64,000 nucleotides of DNA from Alitta virens (Eukaryota; Annelida; Polychaeta; Phyllodocida; Nereididae), in contig OW028578.1 in NCBI GenBank assembly GCA_932294295.1, positions 36,743,685 through 36,807,684 on the forward strand, given 5' to 3'. Below the pieces are notes generated by a model. It made no database searches and was not told the origin of the DNA. It saw nothing but the letters and a program-made list of their open reading frames with translations. Positions within the stretch are counted from its first letter, which is position 1. Every line of letters starts with the position of its first letter. This document shows, piece after piece, positions 11,569 through 23,412 of the stretch. The translations under genes were made by a program, and so were the position numbers.

Positions 11569-11930
11569 TTAAAAGCACAGCGAAGAGACTTCGCCAAAAT
11601 CTACAGTGGGCCAGAGACATTTAAAGACTGCGTCTGAAAGTTCTGTGATTCCATTTAGATAAAAATAACTTAAGAGCCAAAAGCATTTGAAGGGGGTTTT
11701 CACATAGCCGGTTTTTCCGGTGAAGCCGTATTGCTCTCGTAGAATTATGTAATATCCCATTTTGACGACTTCACCATGGTTGTTGGAAGCAAAAAGGGGC
11801 GGGCTTAAGACGATGGGTGAGTTGGCAAACGGATGATGCCCGGTCTGATGCCAGGTGAGCCACGGGTAAATCACGTTTATGATGGGAGACTTCACGGCAT
11901 CTACGTACGACCTGCAGGCTTGTAAGTGTG
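11569..11930 (-). CDS. Candidate terminal exon, unknown protein
   Basis: An acceptor-like AAGCCTGCAG (minus strand, about 11920) opens a frame of about 115 codons ending at TAA 11571-11569. The residues look protein-like and more GC-rich than the surroundings: INVIYPWLTWHQTGHHPF, SPPLFASNNHGEVVKMGYY and EQYGFTGKTGYVKTP. I do not recognise the family. It could be the last exon of a gene whose other exons lie further right on the minus strand, or a remnant. Confidence 0.3.
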
Positions 11931-12557
11931 AGGGGCACATCAAGCACGTAATGACCGGCTAGTTAACTACGTGAACTACGTGTACTAAGTTTTAAGACCG
12001 GCTGTCACAGTAGAGGGGCAGATGTGAATATATAAGTGGCTGCTTGTCTGTGGCCTTCATTCTGCTCCTTGTTACCACAGAGAAAGGACCATGGCACATG
12101 CAGTAGACCAACCAACAGCCATTGTAATATTGGCTCAGGCCAGCTTGGAATTAAATGTGCAACTAGCAACTATTGGACAGGCTATTATGCACAATGAAGA
12201 ACAGTCCAGAAGAGCTGCAGAAAGAAGACAAGCAGTCATCAAGAGAAGGAGAAGGAAGAGATTTTGGGTGAGACCATGGCTATTGCGAAGACCTCAGATG
12301 GGCCATGGAGGATGCAAGTCAGCAACATTAATCCTGAAGTGTGTGAATCCATCATAGCCGAGTATGCAGAAGATGTCATCTCCTGTCCAACAACACCAGA
12401 AGAGTGGAGAGAAGCTGCACAGCTGTTTGAGGCAAGATGGAACTTTCCCCATTGTATTGGTGCCATAGATGGGAAGCATGTGGGCATCAGGTGTCCTCCC
12501 AAAGGAGGTTCACTTCACTATAACTGCAAGGGCTTCCATTCCATTGTACTCATGGCT

Positions 12558-12569
12558 CTTGTGGATGCA
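12558..12569 (+). repeat. Left target-site duplication of SINE-A copy 1
   Basis: CTTGTGGATGCA, repeated exactly at 12729-12740 on the other side of the SINE. The twelve-base duplication lies inside the transposase codons for LVDA. Confidence 0.9.
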
Positions 12570-12728
12570 AGGGCGGGGGCCTAGCTCAGAGGTAGCGCTC
12601 TAGGCTTCCAACCACCGGGTCCCGGGTTCGATTCCCATTGGAGCCTAAGTTGGATGGCTGTTTCATCCTTTGTCTCATTGCCATGGTCTCTGCCTGTCCT
12701 AATTAGCACACACACACACACACACACA
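12570..12728 (+). repeat. SINE-A copy 1 (tRNA-Gly-like), nested in Harbinger
   Basis: Head with A box (TAGCTCAGAGGTAGCGCTC) and B box (GGTTCGATTCC), GCTTCCAACC in the anticodon-arm position, then the family body (GTTGGATGGCTGTTTCATCC, CCATGGTCTCTGCCTGTCC). It ends in a (CA)n tail and lacks the last ~35 nt of the body. Flanked by a perfect 12-bp target-site duplication. Confidence 0.9.
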
Positions 12729-12925
12729 CTTGTGGATGCAGACTACAAGTTCATCTATGTGGATTGTAAATATGTCATCTCCCAATACCAGTCAGCGATG
12801 TCTTGCTCATCACTGAGAGGTAGATAAAGCTCTGTCTTTCTTCTTGGCTTCTTCTGAGATGCAGCAGGAGCAGTGGTGGAGGAGGCCTGGGTGGCAGGAA
12901 ATTCACTTGCATCACTATCATCATC

Positions 12926-13318
12926 TTATTCTTGGGTGTCTTTCTTCTCCTTCTCTACATCAAAGTCTGGATCTCTGTCGCTGTCATCCATGTCAACATC
13001 AGAAGACTTGGCAGAAGACCTGGCAGGATACTTGGCAGAGGCAGGGGACCTGGCAGGAGACTTGGCAGGAGACTTGGTAGGAGACTTAGAACTGGCAGGA
13101 CTAGAAGGAGCTGCAGGAACACTGGATTCTTCAGACTCAAATAATTCTTCCCCAGAGGCAAGTGAAGAAGGCTCTTCTTCTGTGACATTTTTCTTTCCTA
13201 GATGGGTGAAATGGTAAAGTTGAAACGGCAAACAGCAACAGCAGCAGCAGCAGAGAAGAATACGGCGAGGTCGATCAGTTTCTATCAAAGGCAGGGGTGT
13301 GAATGAAGTTAACCTCAC
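12926..13318 (-). CDS. Low-complexity SP-repeat frame, possible second Harbinger ORF
   Basis: Minus-strand frame opposite to the transposase. It contains an acidic/serine stretch (EEEPSSLASGEELFESEESS), tandem SP-A/K/R repeats (KSPAKSPARSPAS) and DVDMDDSDRDPDF. A CAG/CTG triplet run gives a poly-Cys segment near the start. PIF/Harbinger elements often carry a second Myb/SANT-like protein gene; no Myb motif is visible here, so the link rests on position only. May be decayed. Confidence 0.3.
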   Translation of the reverse strand: MRLTSFTPLPLIETDRPRRILLCCCCCCCLPFQLYHFTHLGKKNVTEEEPSSLASGEELFESEESSVPAAPSSPASSKSPTKSPAKSPARSPASAKYPARSSAKSSDVDMDDSDRDPDFDVEKEKKDTQE

Positions 13319-13917
13319 GGCAAATGATTATATACTGCTGGCCGAGGTCACACATGATGAGCCAACCGGCCCTGCAACCTGAGACCCCACCATCCACCCC
13401 CAGATTCCCCTTGTATTTCAATGTGTGAGAATGTTGTTCACAGGTGCTTTTGCCGCCATGCATTCAATATGCTATAAATAGCACATAGCTATAATGCCAT
13501 CTAGGGGATAATAACATCACCATGCATATTGTGGCTCCATCTGTATGATAGTGCATATTCACTTACAATAAGCCATGCAATATAAAATATTCATATGAGG
13601 TTTTTGGAAACAATTGCAATTCAGAGGAATAGGGAAGTCTACAGATGATAATATTTAAATACGTCATTATGAAGTTTAAAGAAACAACAATTGCCACTCT
13701 GTTTAAAAAAAATATATACGAACATTTTAATCGAAAGTAACATATGTACATTTTGGAGTGGCCCTCTAAGGCAAAAATTATACCACTATCAAGGGCCACA
13801 ATTAAATGAAAACTAATTTAATAAATTTCCAATTATTTAAACCAACACTGATATGATACAATAATACCAAACTTAGACTTTCATTCACGTACACACGCAT
13901 TTCCTGGTAGCCTGACC

Positions 13918-14100
13918 AATGGGCTGTTATTTACCAATAGAGGGAGCTGTCAGTAACTGCGCCCAAATCATTGTTTAATGACGTCATCTTAATATGACAT
14001 CATTAACTGCACTCAATAACCCCATTGTTTGATTACGTCATTAACAATTGCTTGGGCACAGTTACTGAGAGCTCCCTCTACTGGTAAATAGTAGTCCATT
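13918..14100. mobile_element. Hairpin MITE
   Basis: Two arms of about 70 bases are imperfect inverted copies: AATGGGCTGTTATTTACCAA on the left and its complement-like TGGTAAATAGTAGTCCATT on the right, with GAGGGAGCT and CAGTAACTG conserved in both. The interior contains paired TGACGTCAT/TGATTACGTCA sites. Confidence 0.8.
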
Positions 14101-14231
14101 CGTAAGGCCAGTTTAGTAAATAAGACCGTTTCTACAGAAAGGTGGCTGAACTTCCAGAGTGACATCTGCCAATCTTTGGACATTCACTTATATAACTAAT
14201 AAAAAATGAATGAAGATATCCATGCCAGAAA

Positions 14232-14423
14232 AGGGCAGGGGCCTAGCTTAGAGGTAGCGCTCTGGGCTTCCAACCACTGGGTCCCGGGTTCAATTCCCGG
14301 TCGAGCCTATGTTGGATGGCTGTTTCATCCTTCGTCTCATTGCCATGGTCTCTGCCTGTCCTAATTAGCCCAACTGGTGCAGAAATACAGGACGTAAAGC
14401 CCTAATCACACACACACACACAC
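14232..14423 (+). repeat. SINE-A copy 2
   Basis: Near full-length copy with A box, B box (GGTTCAATTCC), body, CAGAAATACAGGACGTAAAG segment and a (CA)n tail. It is flanked by a perfect 14-bp target-site duplication ATCCATGCCAGAAA at 14218-14231 and 14424-14437. It serves as the family reference in this window. Confidence 0.92.
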
Positions 14424-15424
14424 ATCCATGCCAGAAATACTTGTTACAAATCGTCATTTAGAGTTCCATTTTATAGGTCCAATAACTTGCAAAGAAATGT
14501 AAGATACAGAGGAGTCGTGTGCTTTAATTCTTTAAGTAAATTTGTTGATTATAATTGTACTTTTACCACATTGAAAAAAAGATTAAAAACTTTTTTTTTT
14601 TAATAAAGAACAATTTATAGAAACAGAATTTCTTTTATAATAAAAACACTTATTTCAGGAGCCGATGCAAATAATTTTGTGTGTACACTATATTATCTTG
14701 TAACTTTATACTTTTTTCTTTTTTGGCCAAATATACTCCAGGTGTCAAGCCATATTGTAACCGTAATTATTTCTCTTTTCATTTCTCTTTTTATTTCAAT
14801 GGTTGAACTGACGGTTGCAATAAATACTTGAACTTGATTGACTTATAGTGCCTGGCAGAAAAGTGGTTGCATCCAGCCTAAAATGCTAATTTTTCAGTTT
14901 TCAAAGTGGGTTGCTATTGTAGAATATCTCCAACCAACCCTGAACGGTGATAAAACACAGTAATTGCTTTATTGGGATAAACTCTCTGTTGATCAAATCG
15001 CTTGGCTGGTTGGGCATATTCAATGGCTTTTGGAAAGTTGCTTTCACTTTTTAAAACCAAACAAAGCATTCATTACATCACTTGAGCATTTTGTGATAGA
15101 TAATGACCGCATTTGAGTGAATATGCAATTTATCCGATGCTTCAGCTGAGGATTAATTGCATATTCACAAAAACAAGACTTTTGTTTGCAATTTATAAGA
15201 TGTTCATTTGATTGTGGTGTTTTGTTTCATTGTTTTACTTGTAGCCAGTCAAGTGTGACCATATTCTCCCAGGTATATGCAAATTAGCCCCCTGGAATCT
15301 TGGCCTCTGATTGGATGAAAAAGGCAAACAGTGGTATAACTAACATTTTTGTTGCTTATATCCCTTCGCCTTTGGATATAAATAACTTATACTCCATTAG
15401 ACATATCTAATTTGTTTGTTTGTT

Positions 15425-16960
15425 TTTATTATATATATATAATTTTTATTGACAGTAAAATATCATCCATGATATATATGTCATACATAAAATAAAGAAC
15501 AGAAAATACAGGAATACAGAAAATGCAGAAATGTTCAAACAAAATTTGTAAACTAGATATGCTATACTAGTAACGAGGTTCCAGCCCCCAAACTTAATTT
15601 TTTTTTTTTTTTTTTTTTTTTAAATAATGTTTATAGTTACATCTATGTATATATATTGTACAGTGTCAGAAGATGGAAAACTCACATATCATAACTCACA
15701 TATCAATATCAATTAGGAATTTTCCCAGGCACCTCAGTAGCTCAGATTCCTTTGAGCACATGATAGATATAAATTTATTGGAGTCATTCATTATGTCAAA
15801 ATCATATATGTAAACTCTAGCTAGATCAAAAAGTCGTAGGCGCAGTGATGTGTTATTTGGACATTTTATTAATGAATGTATCTCATCCTAAACTTCATTT
15901 AAGTTACATTTCGTACATAGTCTCTCTTCTACAGGTATTAATGGTCTTTCATGTCTACCTGTTTCTATACGAAGGTTATGGGAACTGGTTCTGAATCTAG
16001 CTATTTTATTATAAGTTTTTCTTCCAAAGTTTAACAGAAGGTATGGTTCAATTCTATAATCTGGTTTGATGAGTTTATATGTTCTAAGTTTTGGTTGCTG
16101 GATAGAGTCATATATTTTTGCCAATAGGTTTTCTTGCGTTTTAGTGTATATGTTAACTGCAAATATTCTAGCAATTGTATTCAAGTCCTCAAATTGTACA
16201 AATTCAGTAATAATTTGCTTAACTTTTCTTAGCCAACTACTCTGACCAGAACTTAGTGCATTTTCATGAATATTTAAACATTTTTTAAGTATACAGCTAT
16301 CAGGTAGGCGCTTCAGTTTTAACCAGTAGTTTACCATTCTAACCTGTTGTCTGACATGCAAAGGAAATCTGCCAGTTTCACCATAAGCTGCCAATGTTGG
16401 TGTTTGTCTTCGGATTCCTAGCATATTTTTAAGATATTATTTGTATTTTTTCTATATCATCAATTGGCTTCACATTACTGCAAATTTCACATTATATTCA
16501 AGAATAGGCAAAATATACGTATCAAACATTTTCATTGCTAGTTTTGGGGTTATATATCCTAAAGAATGTTTAGTGTCTCCTTGAAGCGCAAACAATGCTT
16601 TCTGGGCCTGAGTTGCAAGGTATTTTCCCATTTTACTGTGAATATCACGTTTGTTGGTCAATATATGTCCCAGGTATTTGAAGGTTTCTACATTTTCAAT
16701 TAATTTTTCATTATAAAAAAACTGATGGTGTGAATTATCACCAATTTTCATTACATTAGTTTTACCTACATTTACTATGAGATGCCATTTTCTACAAAAT
16801 TCATGCAGAGCGTTAATGTTATTTTGGAGAGATGTCTCACAGTCTGCTACAAGAACTATGTCATCTGCATACAATAGGTGTGTGATGGACCGATCGTTTA
16901 TTTTTATGCCATTTACTGCCCCTTTATTACGCAAAACAAATTCAATTTGCACTTAGGAGG
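15425..16960 (-). pseudogene. 5'-truncated non-LTR retrotransposon (RT and C-terminal part)
   Basis: The minus strand encodes the RT palm with HLLYADDIVLVAD (catalytic Asp pair) and TFKYLGHILT, then the C-terminal region (LGIRRQTPTLAAYGETGRFP, RFRTSSHNLRIETG, ERLCTKC). Three stop codons interrupt the frame at 16424-16470 and a TAG at 15888-15890 interrupts NEV/DEIHSLIKCP. A long A-run occupies the 3' UTR (poly-T at 15598-15622 on the plus strand). The element ends in GTCAATAAAAATTATATATA and a CAAA-type tail. It is cut off at about 16953 before the start of the RT. Confidence 0.9.
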
Positions 16961-17035
16961 GAGTTAACTCCCATTTTTGTTGGTTATATCCCGAAAAAGA
17001 ACAATAGAAAAGGTCACTTGGTGTAGTATAAGGCA
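16940..17035 (+). repeat. GGAGGGAGTTAACT repeat, copy 1
   Basis: TTTGCACTTAGGAGGGAGTT, TTATATCCC and GAACAATAG recur in the same order, reverse-complemented, at 41625-41705 and in part at 42095-42195. A dispersed repeat, possibly a MITE; ends not resolved. It abuts the truncated 5' end of the LINE. Confidence 0.5.
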
Positions 17036-17039
17036 AAGC

Positions 17040-17750
17040 TATTTTGTAGGTTGATTATTGTACATGGGTTCTTACCCTGCTCAGAGAAATTCTAAAAAAA
17101 AATAAAGACAAATACATTTTTTTAAATTACAAATGATATATATTATAAAAGAATTTTAAATGACAATATGGCATTAAATACAATTGCATCTATGTTGTTG
17201 AGAATATCATTGTGTAAATATAGATATTTTGGACCATATGAGGTTAATTTTTCAATTAATTGTGTCCATGAATTTCTTTGCCATGCTGATATCAGATATA
17301 TCATATTAATGAATTGTTTATTGATATTTATCTAATCTTTATTTAAGTTCAATGTAGGCCTGCTACTGATAACAACAAAGTTTCATAAGAAATTTCGTAG
17401 GTGGCAGCACCTGAAGTATTTTTTACCTAAAGCGCCCTCTTGTATTTCTTTATAATATATCCCATATGGACATTTTGTCATTACCTTGGAATAGTTTATC
17501 ACATATAACAACTATATATATAGCTTATAGTATATTATTTTATTTTTGAGCTGTTGCTTAAATCATTACATGCAGCATATATTAACGACCTGAGATATAC
17601 AAATTATGCTTATACATTCATGAAAAATTTATGTCTTTACCTACATAAAATTATGTACTATTACATTTTAAAATGTTTAAACATAAATCAATCGTACATT
17701 TAATTACAAAACCATTTTTACAATTCTTTCCCAGGTGTGAAAAGTACAAT
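17040..17750. other. Gene-free AT-rich stretch
   Basis: No exon, tRNA or known repeat recognised. Long A/T runs and TATATA tracts only. Confidence 0.4.
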
Positions 17751-17753
17751 TCA

Positions 17754-18060
17754 GTAGAACCTCTCCATTAAGACCACCATAGGTGCAAATTTTAGTCTTG
17801 ATAATGAAGTGATCTTAATAGGAAAATACAGTGGTAGGCATAGAACAATTGTCAAAATTGGTCTAATAATTTATTAATTGCTATTTGGTCTTTATGAGAT
17901 TGTCTTTTGTTGGGGTTGCTGTATGGTGCTGTATAGCATATTGGTGAGGTGGTCTTAGTACCGAGGTAAAGTATAATGGAATATACAATTATTTTAGGAT
18001 AGGTCTTTATAATGAGGTGGTCTTAATGGTGAATCTTCTTGTTAGGCTTGTTCCACTAAT
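17754..18060. mobile_element. GACCACC-family MITE-like element
   Basis: Left end CCTCTCCATTAAGACCACCA and right end GAGGTGGTCTTAATGGTGAA form inverted repeats around an AT-rich middle. One or two extra GTGAGGTGGTCTTA motifs sit inside the right end. This relatively compact copy shows the structure from which the large arrays at 6490 and 20335 could have expanded. Confidence 0.65.
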
Positions 18061-20260
18061 ATGGAACAATTAATACATAGTTAGTTTAACAGTATAGCTT
18101 GAGATCATTGTCTTTGCACTTGTCATTGAAACAATTGGGGTATAAATGGACTCTCTAATGAAAGGGTAACAAGAAAGTACCCCAAAGTGGGGGCTATATG
18201 AATAGCAGGCAATATACCCTGCAAAAGAGCAAGGGGCTAGCAGTAGCCACCCTCAACAGCTCCCCATGGCAGCTACCCCCAGTTATTCTTAGAGACAGTG
18301 GCTGACTTGTTGGAGGTGCAAGAAAGGGGGGGGGGGGGGTACTACCCTTGATATTATATACAAGAAGGTTATGGAGATATTACTAGATGAGTTATGTAAT
18401 ATTACATTGTAATATGATAAGGTTCTAATATTTGCATAACGCATGCACAATTCAATTGATCTGTGCCACTGTCAGTTCCACTACATGTAGGCCTACCTCA
18501 TAATTAGGATGACCTCACCATAAGACCACTAAATTTGGGACGAAAAATGAGGTATGCTAACTTTGTAACTTCCTTCACAATTAAGGCCATCTCATAAATT
18601 TACATTTTTAAACAAAGGGGGAGGGGGGAGGGGGTGTCTTAAGAAAAAGGATTTGATTCTTATAGGAAAAATAATATTAATGTCTAAGAACATTATACTG
18701 CTGGTTTACTCGTTTAAAATGCACGTTATTTATATAAGGTGTATTCTTTTTTCTTTTCATTTGTTGTACTGTCACAATGAGTTCTTCATCAGGCTTATAG
18801 GAACAGTTACAACACAGAGGCAGATGTAATGATGACATGATTTGAAGCCCACGTACACCAGGCAACCTGACAATTAATGAGGTATGAAAATCCAAAAATG
18901 AAATACAACAAAAAAGCCAATTTGTTGTATGCTTTGTTTTAACTTACTTTTAAATTATATGGCTATTCATTGCTAGTGTCAAATGTCTTGGCTTTTTAAA
19001 TTTAGAACATTAAGCTATATTTACTGAGAGTTTAAAATTTGGATAGCCCCCCCCCCCTTCACTTCCAGCTGCTGCAGCACACTGTGAGAGCTGAGCATTT
19101 GGCCCGTACAGAGCCTGCAGCTTGTGGGTGCATTCTCCTGCAGCTTGCCAGTGCTTCTTCCTATCTAACTACATAGAACTGCAGTTGTTAAGTGCATTTA
19201 CAGCACGTGCTGCAGGACTTCAGTGCCTGGGGAGCGTGCACTGCACGTGCGGAATCGAACGTTCAAAAGCAGACGACACTTCCAGTCAAAAAGTCGAACA
19301 AGAACGAGTATATATATACATCTATATGCACAGGACAGGAATACTTGGATAAATATATACATCACCTCAGGCCTACAGGTAAGTGCCTAGCTAGGCAGTT
19401 GTAAAGTCCTGTTGAATGCAACTTACCTATTGCTGTAACTTGGTAACTTAATGCATATTGCTGACATATTTAGATTGCAGGCAATTGAAGAAAATTTGAG
19501 CTATGTCTGCGTATATTTTGTCTGTTATTTAAACTCGTGACACTTATGAATATAGTTTTTCAAGTTATTACTGAAATAGAATATGAAATATGCAAGAAAC
19601 TGGTGTATATATATATAGATAAATATATATATATTCAGCAACTCATTCTTCATGGAGACTTCCCTCACACTAAGGTCACATTTCTAGGAACTACATTTCT
19701 AGCCAATGGTAGCTACCCTGATTCCTGGAAGTCCTAGAAAAGGGGTTTACAGTGTATTTCATATGCATGGTCACAATTTTTGGGTTTTACTGTACCTCTG
19801 CATATTAAATTTTGCTACACCTTGCTATATTCACAAATGTTGATAAAGCTAAGTCGTGTAGCTTTTTATGCAACTTTTGAGGCAATAAAGACTCGAATTT
19901 TAGTCTATAAATATCCAGTTTTAGTGATTCACATTACACTACATGATTATATTAATTCTCAGTAGTATGAATGACTTTCAGTAAGTTCATTGATGGCAAA
20001 ACGCATTTGAAATGTTATCAGAATACATTAACTCCAGTGATATGCATTCATGCATAATATATGTACATTTTCTATTCTATTTTCAACAAAGCTCAATACA
20101 TATCAATACATATTATGCAATAAGTACATATATATATAATCTGTGATATTGATGTGTAATTTATCACCCATGTGTTAAATTTAAGCTTAACCAGGGTAGT
20201 TTGACTTTTCAAAAGTTGTGAAATATCAGATATGGATTATAATGAGTCATATCAATCAGT
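18060..20260. other. Gene-free stretch with simple repeats
   Basis: Poly-G (18326-18340), poly-C (about 19049-19061) and ATATATA runs. A fragment of the GACCACC family lies near 18490-18600. The 19065-19260 segment is unusually rich in CTGCAG/GTGCA words and partly resembles 49570-49630. No supported exon; the open frames at 19122-19404 have no motif. Confidence 0.4.
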
Positions 20261-20261
20261 A

Positions 20262-21090
20262 AAACTTCGCCGTTAAGACCTCATTACACCAAAGTGGTTG
20301 TTATATTGAAGTAAATTACAATAGCTAATACTTAATGATGAGGTGGTCTTAATAGTGAGGTGGTCTTAATAATGAGGTGGTCTTATAAGTGAGGTGGTCT
20401 TAATAATGAGGTGGTCTTAATAGTGAGGTGGTTTTAAAAGTTAGGTGTTCTTAATAGTGAGATGGTCTAAATAGTGAAGTGGTCTTAATAGTGAGTGGTC
20501 TTAATAGTGAAGTGGTCTTAATAGTGAGGTGGTCTCAATAGTGAGGTGGTCTTTATAGTGAGGTGGTCTTCATAGTGAGGTGTTCTTATAAGTGAGGCAG
20601 TCTTAATGATAAGGTGGTCTTAATAGTGAGGTGGTTTTAATAGTGAGTTGGTCTTGATAGTGAAGTGGTCTTAATCTTAATAGTGAGGTGCTCTTATAAT
20701 GGTGAGATGGTCTCAATAGTGAGGTGGTCTTAATAGTGAGTTGGCCTTAATAGTGAGTGGTCTTATAAGTGAGGTGGTCTTAATAGTGAGGTGGTTTTAT
20801 AATGGTGAGATGGTCTCAATAGTGAGGTGGTCTTAATAATGAGTTGGCCTTAATAGTGAGTGGTCTTATAAGTGAGGTGGTCTTAATAGTGAGGTGGTCT
20901 TAATAGAGAGATGGTCTTAATAGTGAGGTGGTCTTAATAGTGAGGTGGTCTTAATAGAGAGATGGTCTTAATAGTGAGGTGGTCTGAATAGTGAAGTGGT
21001 CTTAATAGTGAGTGGTCTTAACAGTGAAGTGGTCTTCTTAATGAGGTGGTCTTAATAGTGAGGTGGTCTTTAGACGGGTTACTACACTTT
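20262..21090. repeat. 17-bp tandem array (GTGAGGTGGTCTTAATA)
   Basis: About 40 imperfect units fill 20335-21070, with deletions (GTGAGTGG), AGAGAGATGG variants and short higher-order blocks. The left flank AAAACTTCGCCGTTAAGACC and right flank GGTCTTTAGACGGGTT are roughly inverted, as expected for a GACCACC-type element whose right end has been amplified. Confidence 0.85.
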
Positions 21091-21612
21091 AATTGATAGC
21101 TGTAAACTTCAGAGTGCCTGGACTTGAAATCCCACTCCAGCAAACTTATCCTGGGTGTGAAATCCAATGTTATAATAATTAGCTGTCAGACTCCATGGTT
21201 ACATAGTTATGAAATATATTGCATTCAGTTCTCACAGTTGATCATGTTGTAATAACTGAACTGTTTGCAGTAACTGAATCATTTACATTAAACATTTGAA
21301 AGAAGATGATATTTTACAAGAGTGTTAAGAACATTTTGTGTCTATTCATAAAAATGAAGCATATTCTTATCATGTTTCTATTTTAATATGATAAGTAGAT
21401 AATAAATGTTCGTTTCTTTTTACAATTTTTATATCCAATTAAAAAAACCACAATTGCTAAGATTTACATCTTGATCTCAATAGAAGTTGCTATATGTTCT
21501 AAATTTAGTCACATTGATATTTTATCACAATTTACTAAACCAATATATTGTTTGCAACACTCCAGGTTAGTTATATCATATGTCATGTGATATTTGGTGA
21601 TAATATAACGCT

Positions 21613-21836
21613 AAACTATTTCTATTAGATATTTAATGTGACATTTTGCCAAACTATTTCTATTAGATATTTAATGTGACATTTTGCCAAACTATTTATA
21701 TTACATATTTAATGTGACATTTTGCCAAACTATTTCTATTAGATATTTAATATGACATTTTGCCAAACTAATTCTATTAGATATTTAATATGAAATTTTG
21801 CCAAACTATTTCTATTAGATAATATGCCATTTTCAC
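21613..21836. repeat. 38-bp tandem repeat, ~6 copies
   Basis: Unit begins AAACTATTTCTATTAGATAT and ends ACATTTTGCC. Copies are adjacent without spacers and differ by a few substitutions; the last is shortened. Confidence 0.9.
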
Positions 21837-21879
21837 GCTGTGAAGAAAGCAGCGATGCTCTGGATGATGGCTGGTTTAA

Positions 21880-21896
21880 AACGGTTGCTAGGAAAC
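21880..21896. promoter_or_regulatory. X-box-like site
   Basis: GGTTGCTAGGAAACC fits the RFX X-box in inverted form (GTTTCCTAGCAAC). No gene is visible beside it, so function is unproven. Confidence 0.25.
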
Positions 21897-22254
21897 CTGA
21901 GCAGACACAACATGTACACATGTAGAGGGATGTTCTCTGATGCATCACTGAGTTATTTATGGAACTTTGTTTTTTCTCACAAGACAGGAATGTAACATGG
22001 GATGGAACTTTACCATGTGTTTGAGATTGTTTTTTAATGTATTTTGCTAGATATATCATGTTTACTTGAAATTAAAAATAAATGACAAAGTAGACATAAG
22101 ACCATTATGTTGTAATTTAGATCATTGGTGTTTTGTAATGTATAAAACATTTCGCAGAATTAAATGTCTTGGAAAACAATTAAAATACAAATTAGAAGCC
22201 CCTCCCCCTCCTCCATACGGGATCAAGCCTGAATCAACGAAAAAATATATGCAT

Positions 22255-22330
22255 TATAACCATGAGAAGGATAAACGCATGGAAAACGCATGGTTTTTGC
22301 CTAATTAAAGTGAGGTGAAAACCATGTGTT
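22255..22330. mobile_element. TACATGGCC MITE fragment
   Basis: Internal part of the hairpin MITE seen complete at 32941: GAGAAGGATAAACGCATGG followed by CGCATGGTTTTTGCC. Both terminal repeats are missing. Confidence 0.6.
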
Positions 22331-22413
22331 TAATTTTGTAGTTTTCGTTTGCTAAATATAATACATTCTATTATTGTACTTGTAAAAATGTTTGTTTTTA
22401 GTATGATACTGGA

Positions 22414-22600
22414 GGGCCGGGGCCTAGCTCAGAGGTAGCGCTTTGGGCTTCCAACCGCTGGGTCCTGATTTCGATTCCCGGTCGAGCCTAAGTTGGATGG
22501 CTGTTTCCTCCTTCGTCTCATTGCCATGGTCCCTACCTGTCCTAATTAGCCTAACTGGTGCAGAAATACAGGAAATAAAGCCCTAATCACACACACACAC
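22414..22600 (+). repeat. SINE-A copy 3
   Basis: Full body with a (CA)n tail; the B box is slightly degraded (TTTCGATTCC). Flanked by a 14-bp target-site duplication with one mismatch: AGTATGATACTGGA at 22400-22413 and AGTATGGTACTGGA at 22601-22614. Confidence 0.92.
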
Positions 22601-23247
22601 AGTATGGTACTGGAAAATTATGTTACATTATCTTATTTCTTGTTGTTAAATATCAATATATCATTACCATCTATCATTAACTACTTTATAGTTTAACCTG
22701 TGGATACAAATAGTCTCCCTGGATGTCTGAACCTGAACATATGGGTTTTGGGTTAAATCAACAACTTAAAAACAACCAATACTGCATGCCCAGATTCACT
22801 ATCATAACTGCCCATATGTCTTAATATATGTTTTACTGATTTATCTAAGAATAACAAGATTATAGTTGATATTGTCCTTAATATACTTGACCATCTTGCA
22901 TATGTCTTGTGTGAATAGATACAGTGAATCACACCATTAAGAACACCCAATATTAAGATCACCTCAAGAACTCCTAACTTAGTACTCATTACTTTTTACC
23001 TTTAATCATTTTTCTATGATGCATATACGTGTTTACCAAAGATGATGTTTTTTTTGGGGTTGATCTGTACCTTTATTTACCCTAGCTACTATGTGATTAT
23101 TGGGGTATATTGTGAAGGTGTCAAACAAGGTTATATACCCCCGCCACACCTATGGGATCTATGGGATGTACATGCTAACTTGTGCTACTGGCCTTGGCTT
23201 AGAGAAATGTGGGCTACTAGGAATTTCTTGACTAAAGTGATGACCTA

Positions 23248-23412
23248 GCAGATAGGATAGGAGAGGATAGGAGAGGAGAGGAGAGGAGACCTATGAATCT
23301 CATATCTATCTGTCTATCTATCTATCTGTCTGTCTGTCTGTCTGTCTATCTGCCTTCTGTATATCTGCCTGTCTGCCTATCTATCTATCTATCTATATAT
23401 ATATCTATCTTT
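23248..23412. repeat. Microsatellite cluster
   Basis: (GGATAGGAGA)/(GGAGA)n from about 23252, then interleaved CTAT and CTGT units to about 23412. Confidence 0.85.

Larger units (their letters stand above)
12091..12775 (+). pseudogene. PIF/Harbinger transposase relic (HARBI1-like)
   Basis: The N-terminal frame carries RRRRKRFWVRPWLLRRPQ, a hallmark of Harbinger transposases. It then breaks into a second frame with VCESIIAEYAEDVISCPTTP, WNFPHCIGAIDGKHVGIRCP and FHSIVLMALVDA, the first part of the DDE nuclease fold (Asp in GAIDGKH). The reading resumes after an inserted SINE at 12570-12728 as DADYKFIYVD, where the second catalytic Asp is expected. The roughly 100 residues normally between the two N-terminal parts are lost, and the C-terminal half with the final Glu is missing. 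Dead element. Confidence 0.85.

Noticed and set aside
12570..12640. tRNA-Gly-like cloverleaf sequences at the heads of the SINE-A copies
   Set aside because: All are followed by the same SINE body, several with target-site duplications; they are SINE heads, not tRNA genes.
21613..21836. Regularly spaced 38-bp repeats, CRISPR-like at first sight
   Set aside because: Units are contiguous with no unique spacers, and the genome is animal.
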